From the NCBI GenBank assembly GCA_012523595.1, contig JAAYIG010000058.1, positions 1 to 61,136 of the forward strand: DNA of 61,136 bases, given 5' to 3'. The position numbers and the translations under genes were made by a program. How positions within the stretch are numbered: the stretch's first letter is position 1; every line of letters starts with the position of its first letter. Shown piece after piece: positions 34,888 through 43,523 of this stretch. This stretch comes from Fibrobacter sp. (GTDB lineage Bacteria > Fibrobacterota > Chitinivibrionia > Chitinivibrionales > Chitinispirillaceae). Below the pieces are notes generated by a model that did no database searches, was not told the DNA's origin, and saw only the letters and a program-made list of their open reading frames with translations.

Positions 34888-36050
34888 TATTCTGCCTTTG
34901 TAAATACAGCGGCTGCATTGTTGCCGCCAAAGCCGAAGGAGTTTTTCAAAACATGCTTCAGGGGACGGTTCATCACCTGTGAAGGAGATACTCCTATCTC
35001 CTCGTCCTCTATTTCGAATCCGGCTGTAGGGGGTATTATTCCCTCTTGAAGTGCCTTTACAGCTAATACTGACTCCAGAATTCCTGATGCGGCAAGTGTG
35101 TGCCCCAGAGTTCTTTTCATCGAACAGAAAGGGGGCAGGGTATTGAAGATGGATTTCATCGCTTTGATTTCTGCCTTGTCATTGTCAGGGGTTCCGGTTC
35201 CGTGTGCCGCTATCAGATCGATCTGCTCTGGTGCAATACCCGCTTCGTCAATAGCATCTTTGACAGCCAATTGTGCCCCGAGACCTTCGGGGTGGGGGGC
35301 GGTCATGTGAAAACAATCCGCTGATGCACCCCATCCGCTGACCATAGCCAATGGTTTGCTGACGCATCTGGAGATAAACTTTTCTGTAGTCAGAAGCATC
35401 GCACCTGCACCTTCTCCAAGACTGATTCCTGCTCTTCGTTTATCAAAGGGACGGCATCCATTGGGGTCAAGAAGCATAAGGCTCGCAAAACCCCGGACAG
35501 TAAGTATCGAAAGAGCATCGGTTCCTACTGCCAGACAGGCATCGTATGTCCCCTGTTCCAGAAATCTTTTAGCCATTCCTATTATGTGAAGTCCGGTGGA
35601 GCAGGCGGTCGATACTGTGTGAAAGCCGCTTCCACCTGTGCGGCGGCAGATCTCTCCTGCCAGTACTGTGGGCTCATGCACAGCGAATTCTGTCGCTGAA
35701 CGGTCGATAATGGATGGATCTTTTCTCAGTGCCTCATAAAATCTTTCTGTCTGAGATATTCCGGCAACAGTTGTTGCAACCAATATTCCGATCCGGAGGT
35801 TTTCTCTGTCAGGCATAGAATGCATGGCTTCATCGACAGCAGCCATCGCCAGAGCCAGAGATCTGTAAAGGTCTGAATATTTCTCCGGAATCTCTGCTAT
35901 CTCTGCACAGAATGGAGGAACCTTGAGACGGGAATCGAAGATGGAAAGCGGTCTTATGCCATCACGACCCTGAACAATAGCGGAAAAACTATCCTGGACA
36001 CTGTTTCCCGGAGAACTGACAGCACCCATCCCGGCTACAAATACCGACAT
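34887..36050 (-). CDS. Beta-ketoacyl-ACP synthase (FabF-like), KS2
   Basis: A complete 387-residue condensing enzyme. The Cys-His-His triad is present: VSTACSTGLHIIG, IAAHGTGTPDNDKAE and KRTLGHTLAASG. GEGAGAMLL and the terminal NSFGFGGNNAA fit type II synthases. It extends acyl chains on ACP by two carbons. The gene lies 8 bases after the ACP gene and runs into its half-size partner, and it is clearly different from the second KS of the locus. No ketoreductase, dehydratase or acyltransferase gene lies in the cluster, so those steps must come from elsewhere or the product stays partly unreduced. Confidence 0.93.
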   Translation of the reverse strand: MSVFVAGMGAVSSPGNSVQDSFSAIVQGRDGIRPLSIFDSRLKVPPFCAEIAEIPEKYSDLYRSLALAMAAVDEAMHSMPDRENLRIGILVATTVAGISQTERFYEALRKDPSIIDRSATEFAVHEPTVLAGEICRRTGGSGFHTVSTACSTGLHIIGMAKRFLEQGTYDACLAVGTDALSILTVRGFASLMLLDPNGCRPFDKRRAGISLGEGAGAMLLTTEKFISRCVSKPLAMVSGWGASADCFHMTAPHPEGLGAQLAVKDAIDEAGIAPEQIDLIAAHGTGTPDNDKAEIKAMKSIFNTLPPFCSMKRTLGHTLAASGILESVLAVKALQEGIIPPTAGFEIEDEEIGVSPSQVMNRPLKHVLKNSFGFGGNNAAAVFTKAE

Positions 36051-36058
36051 ACTCTAAC

Positions 36059-36319
36059 TTATTCTTTCTGGCGGTTTTCCTGAACGTACTCTGCCAAAGC
36101 CCTCAGAGATGAGAATACTTTCCTGCCTGCATTTACATCCGGTACTGTTACACCGTAATCTTTCTCCAGCATAACAAGCAGCTCGAGTGTATCGATAGAA
36201 TCGAGGCCAAGACCCGCTCCAATAAGGGGTGCATCTACATCGATATCTTCAGGTTTGACATCACTCAATTTTAAGGCGCTGATTATCTTGCCGCCCAGTT
36301 CATTCATCAGCTTTTCCAT
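36059..36319 (-). CDS. Acyl carrier protein
   Basis: An 86-residue ACP. The phosphopantetheine Ser is in GAGLGLDSIDTLELLVML, giving the DSI form instead of DSL. The fold continues with EKDYGVTVPDVNAGRKVFSS and the final helix. It sits between the two KS/CLF-like pairs, which suggests that one carrier serves both. Start by ATG; GGTGGAGCTTTC precedes it. Confidence 0.92.
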   Translation of the reverse strand: MEKLMNELGGKIISALKLSDVKPEDIDVDAPLIGAGLGLDSIDTLELLVMLEKDYGVTVPDVNAGRKVFSSLRALAEYVQENRQKE

Positions 36320-36404
36320 GAAAGCTCCACCTTGATTAATTGATTAAATGATTACCTTGTTTTAAAGTATGCCTTGATTTAAATATGGAAGATTTATTTC
36401 CATA

Positions 36405-37175
36405 TTAATAACCATCGTATCGTAAAGAAATATAACCTCTGAAACCACTTCCCGGAACAGAAATAATCTCCTCCCTCTTTTTCATCAGTGAATTTATTAC
36501 ACTCATGAAAAACTCCTGTTCATTGCACTCCTGATCCTTAGATGTCAATAGCAGGTCAGGCCGGAATTCCATTTCAGCCAGATAACCGCTCTCCGGGGTG
36601 TTGGAAAGAAGAATGGCGATGGCACAATCGGTTTTCTTTTCTGGTGTTTTCGTAAAATCACCCGAAGATTCCCAGACTGCAACCCAGAGCACTCTTTCAG
36701 CTTTCCCCGACTTCAGCCAGTATGCAGCAGTGTCAATAGCGGAAAATCCTGGCAGATCTCCTCCGCAGAAAATCCTGTCAGGCCCCTTCAGTTTAAAGAA
36801 TATGGCAATATCTGCAATAGTTGAGGAGGGGAGAGTAGCTGAGAAAAAAGCCGGACTGGGAAATCCGTTTAAAACTGAATCCATGTAAAGAAGGTCAGTC
36901 GAAAGCGATCCTTGTGGTATGCACATGCAAATCCCGGTTTTTTCTCCGACGGTCTGGTTTGTCCGGGATAGTGCCGAAGCGGCTGCGCTGAATGCAAGCC
37001 TGTCCGGGATGTTGAGCTTACCAAATGATGGATAGGGTGAGGGGAGAACCTGATTCCGTCTTACATCAAGAGGACCCTTCTGATCACTTTCCCATGGTGT
37101 TATCCCATCTGGTGTGTAAATCCCATCCGTATGGAGCGCTGAAAACCCGCTGATATATACCTTTACGGAGCTCAT
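36405..37175 (-). CDS. Chain-length-factor-like ketoacyl synthase homologue, copy 1
   Basis: A 256-residue protein with a weak but consistent N-terminal ketoacyl-synthase pattern (DRLAFSAAASALSRTN, FFSATLPSSTIADIAIFF, LKGPDRIFCGGDLPGFSA, VLWVAVWES). The active-site Cys turn reads FCGGDLPG and is not a functional CAS/CSS motif. It is more diverged than copy 2 but has the same length and the same position directly after an active KS gene, overlapping it by 4 bases (ATGA). I read it as the partner subunit of KS1. An 85-base gap separates it from the ACP gene. Confidence 0.6.
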   Translation of the reverse strand: MSSVKVYISGFSALHTDGIYTPDGITPWESDQKGPLDVRRNQVLPSPYPSFGKLNIPDRLAFSAAASALSRTNQTVGEKTGICMCIPQGSLSTDLLYMDSVLNGFPSPAFFSATLPSSTIADIAIFFKLKGPDRIFCGGDLPGFSAIDTAAYWLKSGKAERVLWVAVWESSGDFTKTPEKKTDCAIAILLSNTPESGYLAEMEFRPDLLLTSKDQECNEQEFFMSVINSLMKKREEIISVPGSGFRGYISLRYDGY

Positions 37176-38254
37176 AATCCGTGCTCCTTCAATACGACAG
37201 CAGCATTTAGTCCTCCAAAACCTGCTGAAAGGCAGAGAACAGAATTACCGCAAAACTCCTGAATCTCTGAGCTCACAGGGATCTTCTCTTCAACCCCAGG
37301 CTCCTCAAACCCTGTTGTTGGAGGGACTTTTCTCTTCTTCAGAAACTCAGCGGCAAGCATTATCTCCAGAAGTGAACCAGCGCCGCTTGTGTGTCCGATT
37401 GCTCCCTTGATTGAATAAATGGGCGGGATTCTGTCAAACAGGGCTGTAATTGCTTTTGCCTCCATTGCGTCATTGTAAACAGTAGCTGTTCCATGACATT
37501 TTACCGCGCCTGTAATCGGTTTAAATGCGGAAGCATCCTCCAGGGCTGCCTGAGCAGCTCTCAGAAGGCCATCACCGGTCCTGGAGGGACCTGTTCGATG
37601 ATTCGCATCATTGGAACAGCCTGCCCCGGCTACAATGATATCTCCCTGTGACGGAGTCTTATATGTCAAAACGGAAAGAGCGGCACCATCTCCAAGATTC
37701 AACCCATCGCGGGATTTGTCGAAGGGTTTTGCTCCTTTACTGCTAAGAGCATTTAAGGAATGAAATCCGCTTACCACAAACCTGGAGATCACATCGTACC
37801 CGAAAATCACCACATTTTCAAACATCTCTCTTTCGAGCACCTCTTTGGCCGTTTGTACCGCGATTGCCCCGGATGCGCATGCACTGGATACCACCATTAT
37901 TCTTGAAGGTCTTATACCCAGAAGTTTGGCAACTTTTCTGGCCTGATGATCTAAAAGTGCCTGGGGAATATCTGTGCCTTTTTCAATCGGACCTATATCT
38001 CCTTTTGCAGCAGCATAAATAAAGAGAACACCGGGGCCCTCCGGAAGTTTTCCGCAAAGTGATTTGAGCGCATGCACAGATCCGCTCAGTGTTGCCCAGG
38101 AGCGGTCTGGAAAAGGTGCGCATACAGTATCGATATCAAAAAAAGGTCCCTTACAGATTGCAGATTTCCCGCTGAGGATCGATTCGCTGGCGGGTTTGAG
38201 AGTCCCTGAAGCACACAGAATCTCATTCTTCTGTAAAACTACTGCTTTGTCCAA
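37172..38254 (-). CDS. Beta-ketoacyl synthase family condensing enzyme, KS1
   Basis: A 360-residue condensing enzyme, about 50 residues shorter at the N-terminus than FabF. The catalytic residues are kept: MVVSSACASGAIAVQTA (Cys), VKCHGTATVYNDAMEAKA (His) and SIKGAIGHTSGAGSLLE (Lys, His). The terminal LSAGFGGLNAAVVL is the usual GFGG-x-NA block. The short N-terminus is a family variation, not a frameshift, because the first 100 residues still alternate beta and alpha patterns. It is the first gene of the six-gene minus-strand locus; the gap upstream is 416 bases, shared with the divergent glnN gene. Confidence 0.85.
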   Translation of the reverse strand: MDKAVVLQKNEILCASGTLKPASESILSGKSAICKGPFFDIDTVCAPFPDRSWATLSGSVHALKSLCGKLPEGPGVLFIYAAAKGDIGPIEKGTDIPQALLDHQARKVAKLLGIRPSRIMVVSSACASGAIAVQTAKEVLEREMFENVVIFGYDVISRFVVSGFHSLNALSSKGAKPFDKSRDGLNLGDGAALSVLTYKTPSQGDIIVAGAGCSNDANHRTGPSRTGDGLLRAAQAALEDASAFKPITGAVKCHGTATVYNDAMEAKAITALFDRIPPIYSIKGAIGHTSGAGSLLEIMLAAEFLKKRKVPPTTGFEEPGVEEKIPVSSEIQEFCGNSVLCLSAGFGGLNAAVVLKEHGL

Positions 38255-38670
38255 TTCTTCAATACCACCTTATCCAGAGAAGAAACATTTTGACCGGCTC
38301 CGGAATTTGTGTTGTGAAATCTGTTCTCATGATGTTTAGCCACTCAAAGAGAAATGGTTAATCCATGGAGAGTTGAAAAATACAATATGACCACGTTTAT
38401 AGTAATTCTGCAGGCTTATGGCGCATCTTGATTAATCCCTTAAATCCCCAAACTAACTCTGAAATGGATGCCTGCATATTTATTGTTATAGATCGTATTA
38501 TTGTTTTTCCTTCACCAGGGCTGTGAGAACAGGTATTTTTCAATATCAGGCTCCGGTTTTGTCTTTCGGCTTTTGTAATTCAGGCCTGCATTTGCCCCGG
38601 AGAGATCTCCTGATATAGATTTCCAAGCCATCTGCGCTGCTGGTGGTAGCGTTTTAAAGGAAGGGCCACG
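38255..38670. other. Divergent intergenic region between KS1 and glnN
   Basis: Holds the start regions of two diverging units and one copy of a two-copy repeat (about 38517-38593: GAACAGG-TATTTTT, then GGTTTTG, TTTCG and CAGGCCTGCATTT). The other copy lies at 47853-47925. I looked for a sigma-54 -24/-12 site before glnN and did not find one at proper spacing. No tRNA or riboswitch is apparent. Confidence 0.4.
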
Positions 38671-40866
38671 ATGAGTATCCGCAATGAAGTAACTCAGAGA
38701 ATAGAACCGGTCATTGTCCGGAAAACAGGTATTCCAGTACAGGTTTCAACCTACTATGGTGAGAATACTTTCAGTGAAATGACTATGAAGAGAATGATTT
38801 CTGAGGAGACTTTCGAATCTTTTAAGCGCTGGCAGGAGGAAGGCACCGTAATCACCATGGCTCAGGCCGATGAGATTGCGCATGCAATGAAAGAGTGGTC
38901 TATCTCAAAAGGCGCAACATCTTACACCCACTGGTTTCAGCCTATGACAGGCCTGACTGCAGAAAAACACGATTCCTTTATCAGTCTTAGCAATGACGGA
39001 AATGTAATCGAGAAATTTACTGGCAGTAAACTAATTCAGGGAGAACCCGATGCATCATCTTTCCCATCGGGAGGAATTCGGGCGACTTTCGAAGCCAGAG
39101 GCTATACTGCCTGGGATCCATCTTCTCCGGCTTTCATCACCTCGGTTGACAGCGGTAAAATCCTCTGTATACCATCTATATTCATATCCTACACAGGTGA
39201 TGCGCTCGATAAGAAACTGCCGCTGCTTCGCAGTGATGCCGCATTGAATAAAGCCTGTCTGAATCTTCTTCGCCTTTTCGGCCGCACAGATGTAACAAGT
39301 GTGGTCCCCACATGCGGAGCTGAGCAGGAATACTTTCTTATCGATGAGGCTTATTACCGCATGAGGCCCGATCTTATGCTCACTGGGCGCACTCTTATAG
39401 GAGCAGCTTCTCCGAAAGGTCAGCAGCTTGAAGATCAGTATTTCGGTTCCATAAAAGAACGTGTGCTCAACTACATGCATGAGGTCGCGGAGGAAGCCTA
39501 CAGGCTCGGTATCCCGGTAACAACCAGACACAATGAAGTAGCACCTCATCAGTTCGAGTTTGCTCCTGTCTTTGAGCGCTCCAACCTCGCTGCAGATCAT
39601 AACCAGCTACTGATGGATATCATGAAGAAGATTGCGCGCAGGCATGGTCTGGTTTGTCTGCTGCATGAGAAACCTTTTGCAGGTGTAAATGGCAGCGGAA
39701 AACACCTGAACTGGTCTGTTGCGGATGACAAAGGAAACAATCTGCTTAATCCCGGAGACACACCTGAGGGGAATCTCCTCTTTTTAACAATGCTCAGCGC
39801 TGTGATTCATGCTGCTTTCAAACACTCCGGCCTGCTGCGCGCAGCCGTGGCCAGTGCCGGCAATGAACACAGACTTGGCGCCAATGAAGCGCCGCCGGCA
39901 ATTGTAAGTATCTATCTCGGCGAACAACTGACAAAAATTGTCAATATGCTTGAGAGCGGTAAGATGGAAAAGGCTTCCAGGCAGGATCTTATCGATCTTG
40001 GTGTCAAACTTTTACCCAAATTTATCCGTGATACAACAGACCGTAACCGGACATCACCCTTTGCCTTTACAGGTGCAAAGTTCGAGTTCAGGGCTCTTGG
40101 AAGTTCCATGAATATCTCCACCTCCATAGCCATCATAAACACCATCGTAGCGGACTCGGTAAGTATTATTACAGAACAGATTAAAGCCGAACTCTCTTCC
40201 GGTAAAGATTTCAATAAAACCGTTCTGAAAGTACTCTCCGGGATTATTAAAGAATCAAAGCCGATACTTTTTGAAGGTAATAACTACTCAGATGAATGGG
40301 TAAAAGAGGCGGAAAAACGCGGGCTGCCAAATATCGCATCCTCAGCTGAGGCATTGAAGGCTTTTATCAGTCCCGATACTGTGGAGCTTTTTAAGAAGCA
40401 TAATGTTTTCTCCAGCGTTGAACTGCAGTCAAGATATACGATCTGGCTGGAAATGTATGAGAAGGTAGTGGAAATTGAGGCTCGTACTCTTCTGGAGATG
40501 GTAAACACTCTTGTACTTCCTACGGCCTATCAATATCAAGCCGATATGGCAGACGGCCTGAATCTTCTCAAGGATCTCTCCGATTCAGGTTCGGTTAAAT
40601 TTGTGGACGGGGCACTTGATGACAGAAAAGAAGCACTCGCCAAGTTGACTGCCGATATTTATTACATCCGTAAAAATATCAGGGAATTGGAAAGAATTCT
40701 GGAAAAGACCAGTTCCATGGATCTGGAATCCAGAGCAGCCTGTTACTTCTCTGAACTCAAACCTCACATGGAACATATCCGGCGCCATGTTGATGCACTG
40801 GAGAATGCGATGCCCGACTCATCCTGGCTGCTTCCAAAATACAGGGAAATGCTTTTTATCAGTTGA
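38671..40866 (+). CDS. glnN: Type III glutamine synthetase
   Basis: ATP-dependent synthesis of glutamine from glutamate and ammonia. At 731 residues it belongs to the long GSIII class found in Bacteroidota, Fibrobacterota, cyanobacteria and some Firmicutes. GSIII blocks include THWFQPMTGLTAEKHDSF, SFPSGGIRATFEARGYTAW, CGAEQEYFLID, TRHNEVAPHQFEFAPVFE, FAGVNGSGKHLNWSV and AGNEHRLGANEAPPAI. AAGGAAGG precedes the ATG. It lacks the adenylylation loop of GSI. No GOGAT or PII gene is nearby. Confidence 0.97.
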   Translation: MSIRNEVTQRIEPVIVRKTGIPVQVSTYYGENTFSEMTMKRMISEETFESFKRWQEEGTVITMAQADEIAHAMKEWSISKGATSYTHWFQPMTGLTAEKHDSFISLSNDGNVIEKFTGSKLIQGEPDASSFPSGGIRATFEARGYTAWDPSSPAFITSVDSGKILCIPSIFISYTGDALDKKLPLLRSDAALNKACLNLLRLFGRTDVTSVVPTCGAEQEYFLIDEAYYRMRPDLMLTGRTLIGAASPKGQQLEDQYFGSIKERVLNYMHEVAEEAYRLGIPVTTRHNEVAPHQFEFAPVFERSNLAADHNQLLMDIMKKIARRHGLVCLLHEKPFAGVNGSGKHLNWSVADDKGNNLLNPGDTPEGNLLFLTMLSAVIHAAFKHSGLLRAAVASAGNEHRLGANEAPPAIVSIYLGEQLTKIVNMLESGKMEKASRQDLIDLGVKLLPKFIRDTTDRNRTSPFAFTGAKFEFRALGSSMNISTSIAIINTIVADSVSIITEQIKAELSSGKDFNKTVLKVLSGIIKESKPILFEGNNYSDEWVKEAEKRGLPNIASSAEALKAFISPDTVELFKKHNVFSSVELQSRYTIWLEMYEKVVEIEARTLLEMVNTLVLPTAYQYQADMADGLNLLKDLSDSGSVKFVDGALDDRKEALAKLTADIYYIRKNIRELERILEKTSSMDLESRAACYFSELKPHMEHIRRHVDALENAMPDSSWLLPKYREMLFIS

Positions 40867-40901
40867 ATGTATTAACCAGAATTCTCCGGGTCTATTAAAA
40901 A

Positions 40902-42065
40902 ATGAATGTTGAAAACGAACATCCGGTAAAATGCAGGCATTTTGCCGAATGCGGCGGATGTTCCCTTCTGAATCTCTCCTGCAAAGAGCAGCTTGCGCGA
41001 AAAGCGAAGATGCTCAATAAGATATTTCCTGAATTCACAAATAATATAATCCCCAGTCCTGAGTCCTTTTACTACAGGCACAAAGTTCAGCTTCCCTTCG
41101 GAACTGCTGCAGGAAAAACTGTGTTAGGCTGTTTCACGCGTGATTCGCACAGGGTAATAGATCAGAAGGAATGTTATATTCAGGACAGGGATCTTACAGC
41201 AGTTGCCTTTGCGATCAGGGAATGGGCATGGAAATACAATCTTACCCCCTATAATGAGAAAAACAATACAGGGTTTCTGCGTCACATTCTTCTCAGAAAA
41301 GGCAAAGATACAGGAGAAATCTTAATCGGACTGGTTACCAATGGCAAAAGACCGGCAGGATCACGTTTCCTTTCAAGAAAACTTCTTGAACTTATCAGCG
41401 GTCGCCTGAGCCCGTCAGCAGAGATCGTCGGAATTGTTCAAAATGTAAACATGCGCAGAACTAACGTTGTGCTGGGTGAAGAGGAACACACATGGTGGGG
41501 GAGACCTTTTCTGAAGGAGAAACTGGGACAGTTAAAATTCAAACTTGGAATCTCCACATTCTTTCAGGTAAACCCGTTTCAGACCCCGAATCTTTATAAC
41601 GAGGTACTGAAATGGATTCCGGAGAAATCAGACGTACTTGACATTTACAGTGGAACGGGTAGTATCTCTCTCTGGGTGTCATCCCGGGCATCGACTGTAC
41701 TTGGAATAGAGGAAAACAGGGCCTCCGTTAATGCAGCCAAAGCAGCAGCCTCTCTGAACGGGATAAGAAATGTCAAATTCCTGGCAGGTGATGCCTCTGT
41801 GCTTTTCTCTGATATATCCGGAGCGGATTACACAGTTGCGATTGTGGATCCGCCCAGAAAAGGCCTTGAACAGCAAATGCTTGAGGAAATTAAAAAATCA
41901 GGACTTAAACGTCTGATATATGTTTCCTGTAACCCGGAATCGCTCGCCTCTGATATTGAGCACATTAAGCCGCAATTCCGGCTCATATCTATCCAGGGAT
42001 TTGATATGTTCCCCAACACATCCCATATTGAATGTGTTGTAGTTCTGGATAGAGACCAGATGTAA
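40902..42065 (+). CDS. RumA/TrmA-family RNA (uracil-5-)-methyltransferase
   Basis: S-adenosylmethionine-dependent methylation of a uridine in rRNA or tRNA. The N-terminal iron-sulfur cysteines are present in KCRHFAECGGCSLLNLSCKE, and a further Cys lies in DQKECYIQD. The methyltransferase core has VLDIYSGTGSISLWV (SAM site), IVDPPRKGLEQQM and YVSCNPESLASD with the nucleophile Cys. No TRAM domain is seen at the N-terminus. The 387-residue length fits RlmC/RlmD-like members; the target base cannot be told from sequence alone. It is convergent with the FprA gene (9-base gap). Confidence 0.9.
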   Translation: MNVENEHPVKCRHFAECGGCSLLNLSCKEQLARKAKMLNKIFPEFTNNIIPSPESFYYRHKVQLPFGTAAGKTVLGCFTRDSHRVIDQKECYIQDRDLTAVAFAIREWAWKYNLTPYNEKNNTGFLRHILLRKGKDTGEILIGLVTNGKRPAGSRFLSRKLLELISGRLSPSAEIVGIVQNVNMRRTNVVLGEEEHTWWGRPFLKEKLGQLKFKLGISTFFQVNPFQTPNLYNEVLKWIPEKSDVLDIYSGTGSISLWVSSRASTVLGIEENRASVNAAKAAASLNGIRNVKFLAGDASVLFSDISGADYTVAIVDPPRKGLEQQMLEEIKKSGLKRLIYVSCNPESLASDIEHIKPQFRLISIQGFDMFPNTSHIECVVVLDRDQM

Positions 42066-42074
42066 TCACCGACT

Positions 42075-43235
42075 TTATACGCTTTTTTCGATCTTTGATG
42101 TTATCTCTGAAAGAGTCTCCGGGGCCGGAATGTATTTGCAGCGTATCTTTTCAAGCATTTCAAATCCGCACATCTTCAGACCCTCATCCACCTGATCGAT
42201 ACTCTGTCCTCCCCAGCCATAAGAGCCGAATGCAAGCCCGGTTCTTTCTTTGGGAGAAAGTGCCCGAAGGTATGTCAGAAAAGCGGAAACTGACGGCAGC
42301 ATGTTCGAGTTCAGAGTGGATGAACCGACACATATATATTTGGCCTCAACAACATCGGTCATAATATCGGAAATGTGGCTCTCCTTAAGGTTGAACATCT
42401 TGACTTTAATGTCGCGGTTTTCGAAACCATCACTTATTGCTTCCGCTATCATGGCAGTTGACTTCCACATCGTATCATAAATGATAAGAGCCCGTTTCTC
42501 TGTCTGGTTGTAGGCCCATTTGCTGTACTTGCTGACGATCTTCCCGATGTATGAACGCCAGATAAGTCCGTGGCTGGGAGCGATTGTATTAATTTCCAGG
42601 TGTGATGCTGCCTCAAGTTCCTTCTGTACCTGGGAATTATAGGAGAGCACTATATTCCCGTAATACTTCTGTGCCTCCTCGATCACAATCGCTTCACCAA
42701 CTTCATCATCAAACCGCTCCGTTGTAGCAATATGCTGTCCGAAAGAATCGTTCGAGAAGAGAATTTTTTCCTCGGGACAGTAGCAGACCATATTGTCAGG
42801 CCAGTGGATCATGGGGGTAAGGATAAACTGGAGCGTATGCTTGCCAAGTTTTACGGAATCACCAGTTTTCACAACTGAGAAATTCCAGTCCTTGCGGTAG
42901 TGATCCCTGAGACCTTTCTCACCGTTAGGTGATGTGATCAGTCTGGCTTCAGGAATCAAATCCATGAGACGTGGTAGTCCGCCGGAATGATCCATTTCGA
43001 CATGATTGGATATAATGGTGTTAATTTTTGCCGGGTCGATTACAGACGAGATCCTCGAGATCATCTCATCATAGAGATAATGCTTTACAGTGTCAATAAG
43101 CGTAATGTTATCATCAATTATCAAATAAGCGTTGTAGGTGGAACCCCTGGGGGTGAGATAGCCATGGAAGTTTCTTAAATCCCAGTCGATTCCTCCGACC
43201 CAGTAGATATTTTCCGTCAATCTCACTGCTTTCAT
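42075..43235 (-). CDS. FprA-type flavodiiron protein
   Basis: Reduces oxygen (and in some cases nitric oxide) to protect anaerobes. The N-terminal metallo-beta-lactamase domain holds the di-iron ligands in SNHVEMDHSGGLPRL, FILTPMIHWPDNMV and FSNDSFGQHIA, with the last His in IAPSHGLIWR. The C-terminal flavodoxin domain (ALIIYDTMWKSTAMIAEAI, VGSSTLNSNMLP, FGSYGWGGQSID) binds FMN. Class A, with no rubredoxin extension. Its presence is one of the better hints of an anaerobic or microaerophilic host. Confidence 0.95.
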   Translation of the reverse strand: MKAVRLTENIYWVGGIDWDLRNFHGYLTPRGSTYNAYLIIDDNITLIDTVKHYLYDEMISRISSVIDPAKINTIISNHVEMDHSGGLPRLMDLIPEARLITSPNGEKGLRDHYRKDWNFSVVKTGDSVKLGKHTLQFILTPMIHWPDNMVCYCPEEKILFSNDSFGQHIATTERFDDEVGEAIVIEEAQKYYGNIVLSYNSQVQKELEAASHLEINTIAPSHGLIWRSYIGKIVSKYSKWAYNQTEKRALIIYDTMWKSTAMIAEAISDGFENRDIKVKMFNLKESHISDIMTDVVEAKYICVGSSTLNSNMLPSVSAFLTYLRALSPKERTGLAFGSYGWGGQSIDQVDEGLKMCGFEMLEKIRCKYIPAPETLSEITSKIEKSV

Positions 43236-43271
43236 GTTTCTCTCCTCACTCTAACCCTGATTATCCTTTAT

Positions 43272-43523
43272 CTATTTGAATATTACCTGTTTTCGTTTAT
43301 GACCGATAATCTGTTCTGCGCCCTTCAGGATCAGTAAAACAAGGAAAACCCACAGTAGAACCGTACTCACTCTGTGAAACCGGCTTGTTTTCTTCCGGGG
43401 AATATCTTCACGGGTAAAATCCTTTTCACTTGAGTCGATATTCTGCTTTGTCCGCCTGATCACCTTTTCAGAAAGGATACTGTCAACGTCCTGGAAAGCA
43501 GGTTCACCTTTTTCCGATTTCAT
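43272..43523 (-). CDS. Small single-helix membrane protein coupled to ParA
   Basis: An 83-residue protein with a charged cytoplasmic N-terminus (FQDVDSILSEKVIRRTKQN, DIPRKKTSRFHR) and one C-terminal membrane helix (STVLLWVFLVLLILKGAEQII). I do not recognise a family. Its ATG overlaps the ParA stop (ATGA), and the basic tail-anchored topology would suit a membrane tether or activator for that ATPase. This is inference. Confidence 0.6.
   Translation of the reverse strand: MKSEKGEPAFQDVDSILSEKVIRRTKQNIDSSEKDFTREDIPRKKTSRFHRVSTVLLWVFLVLLILKGAEQIIGHKRKQVIFK

Noticed and set aside
38255-38670. Sigma-54 promoter before glnN
   Set aside because: GG and GC dinucleotides are present (for example TGGCGC near 38418) but not at -24/-12 spacing.
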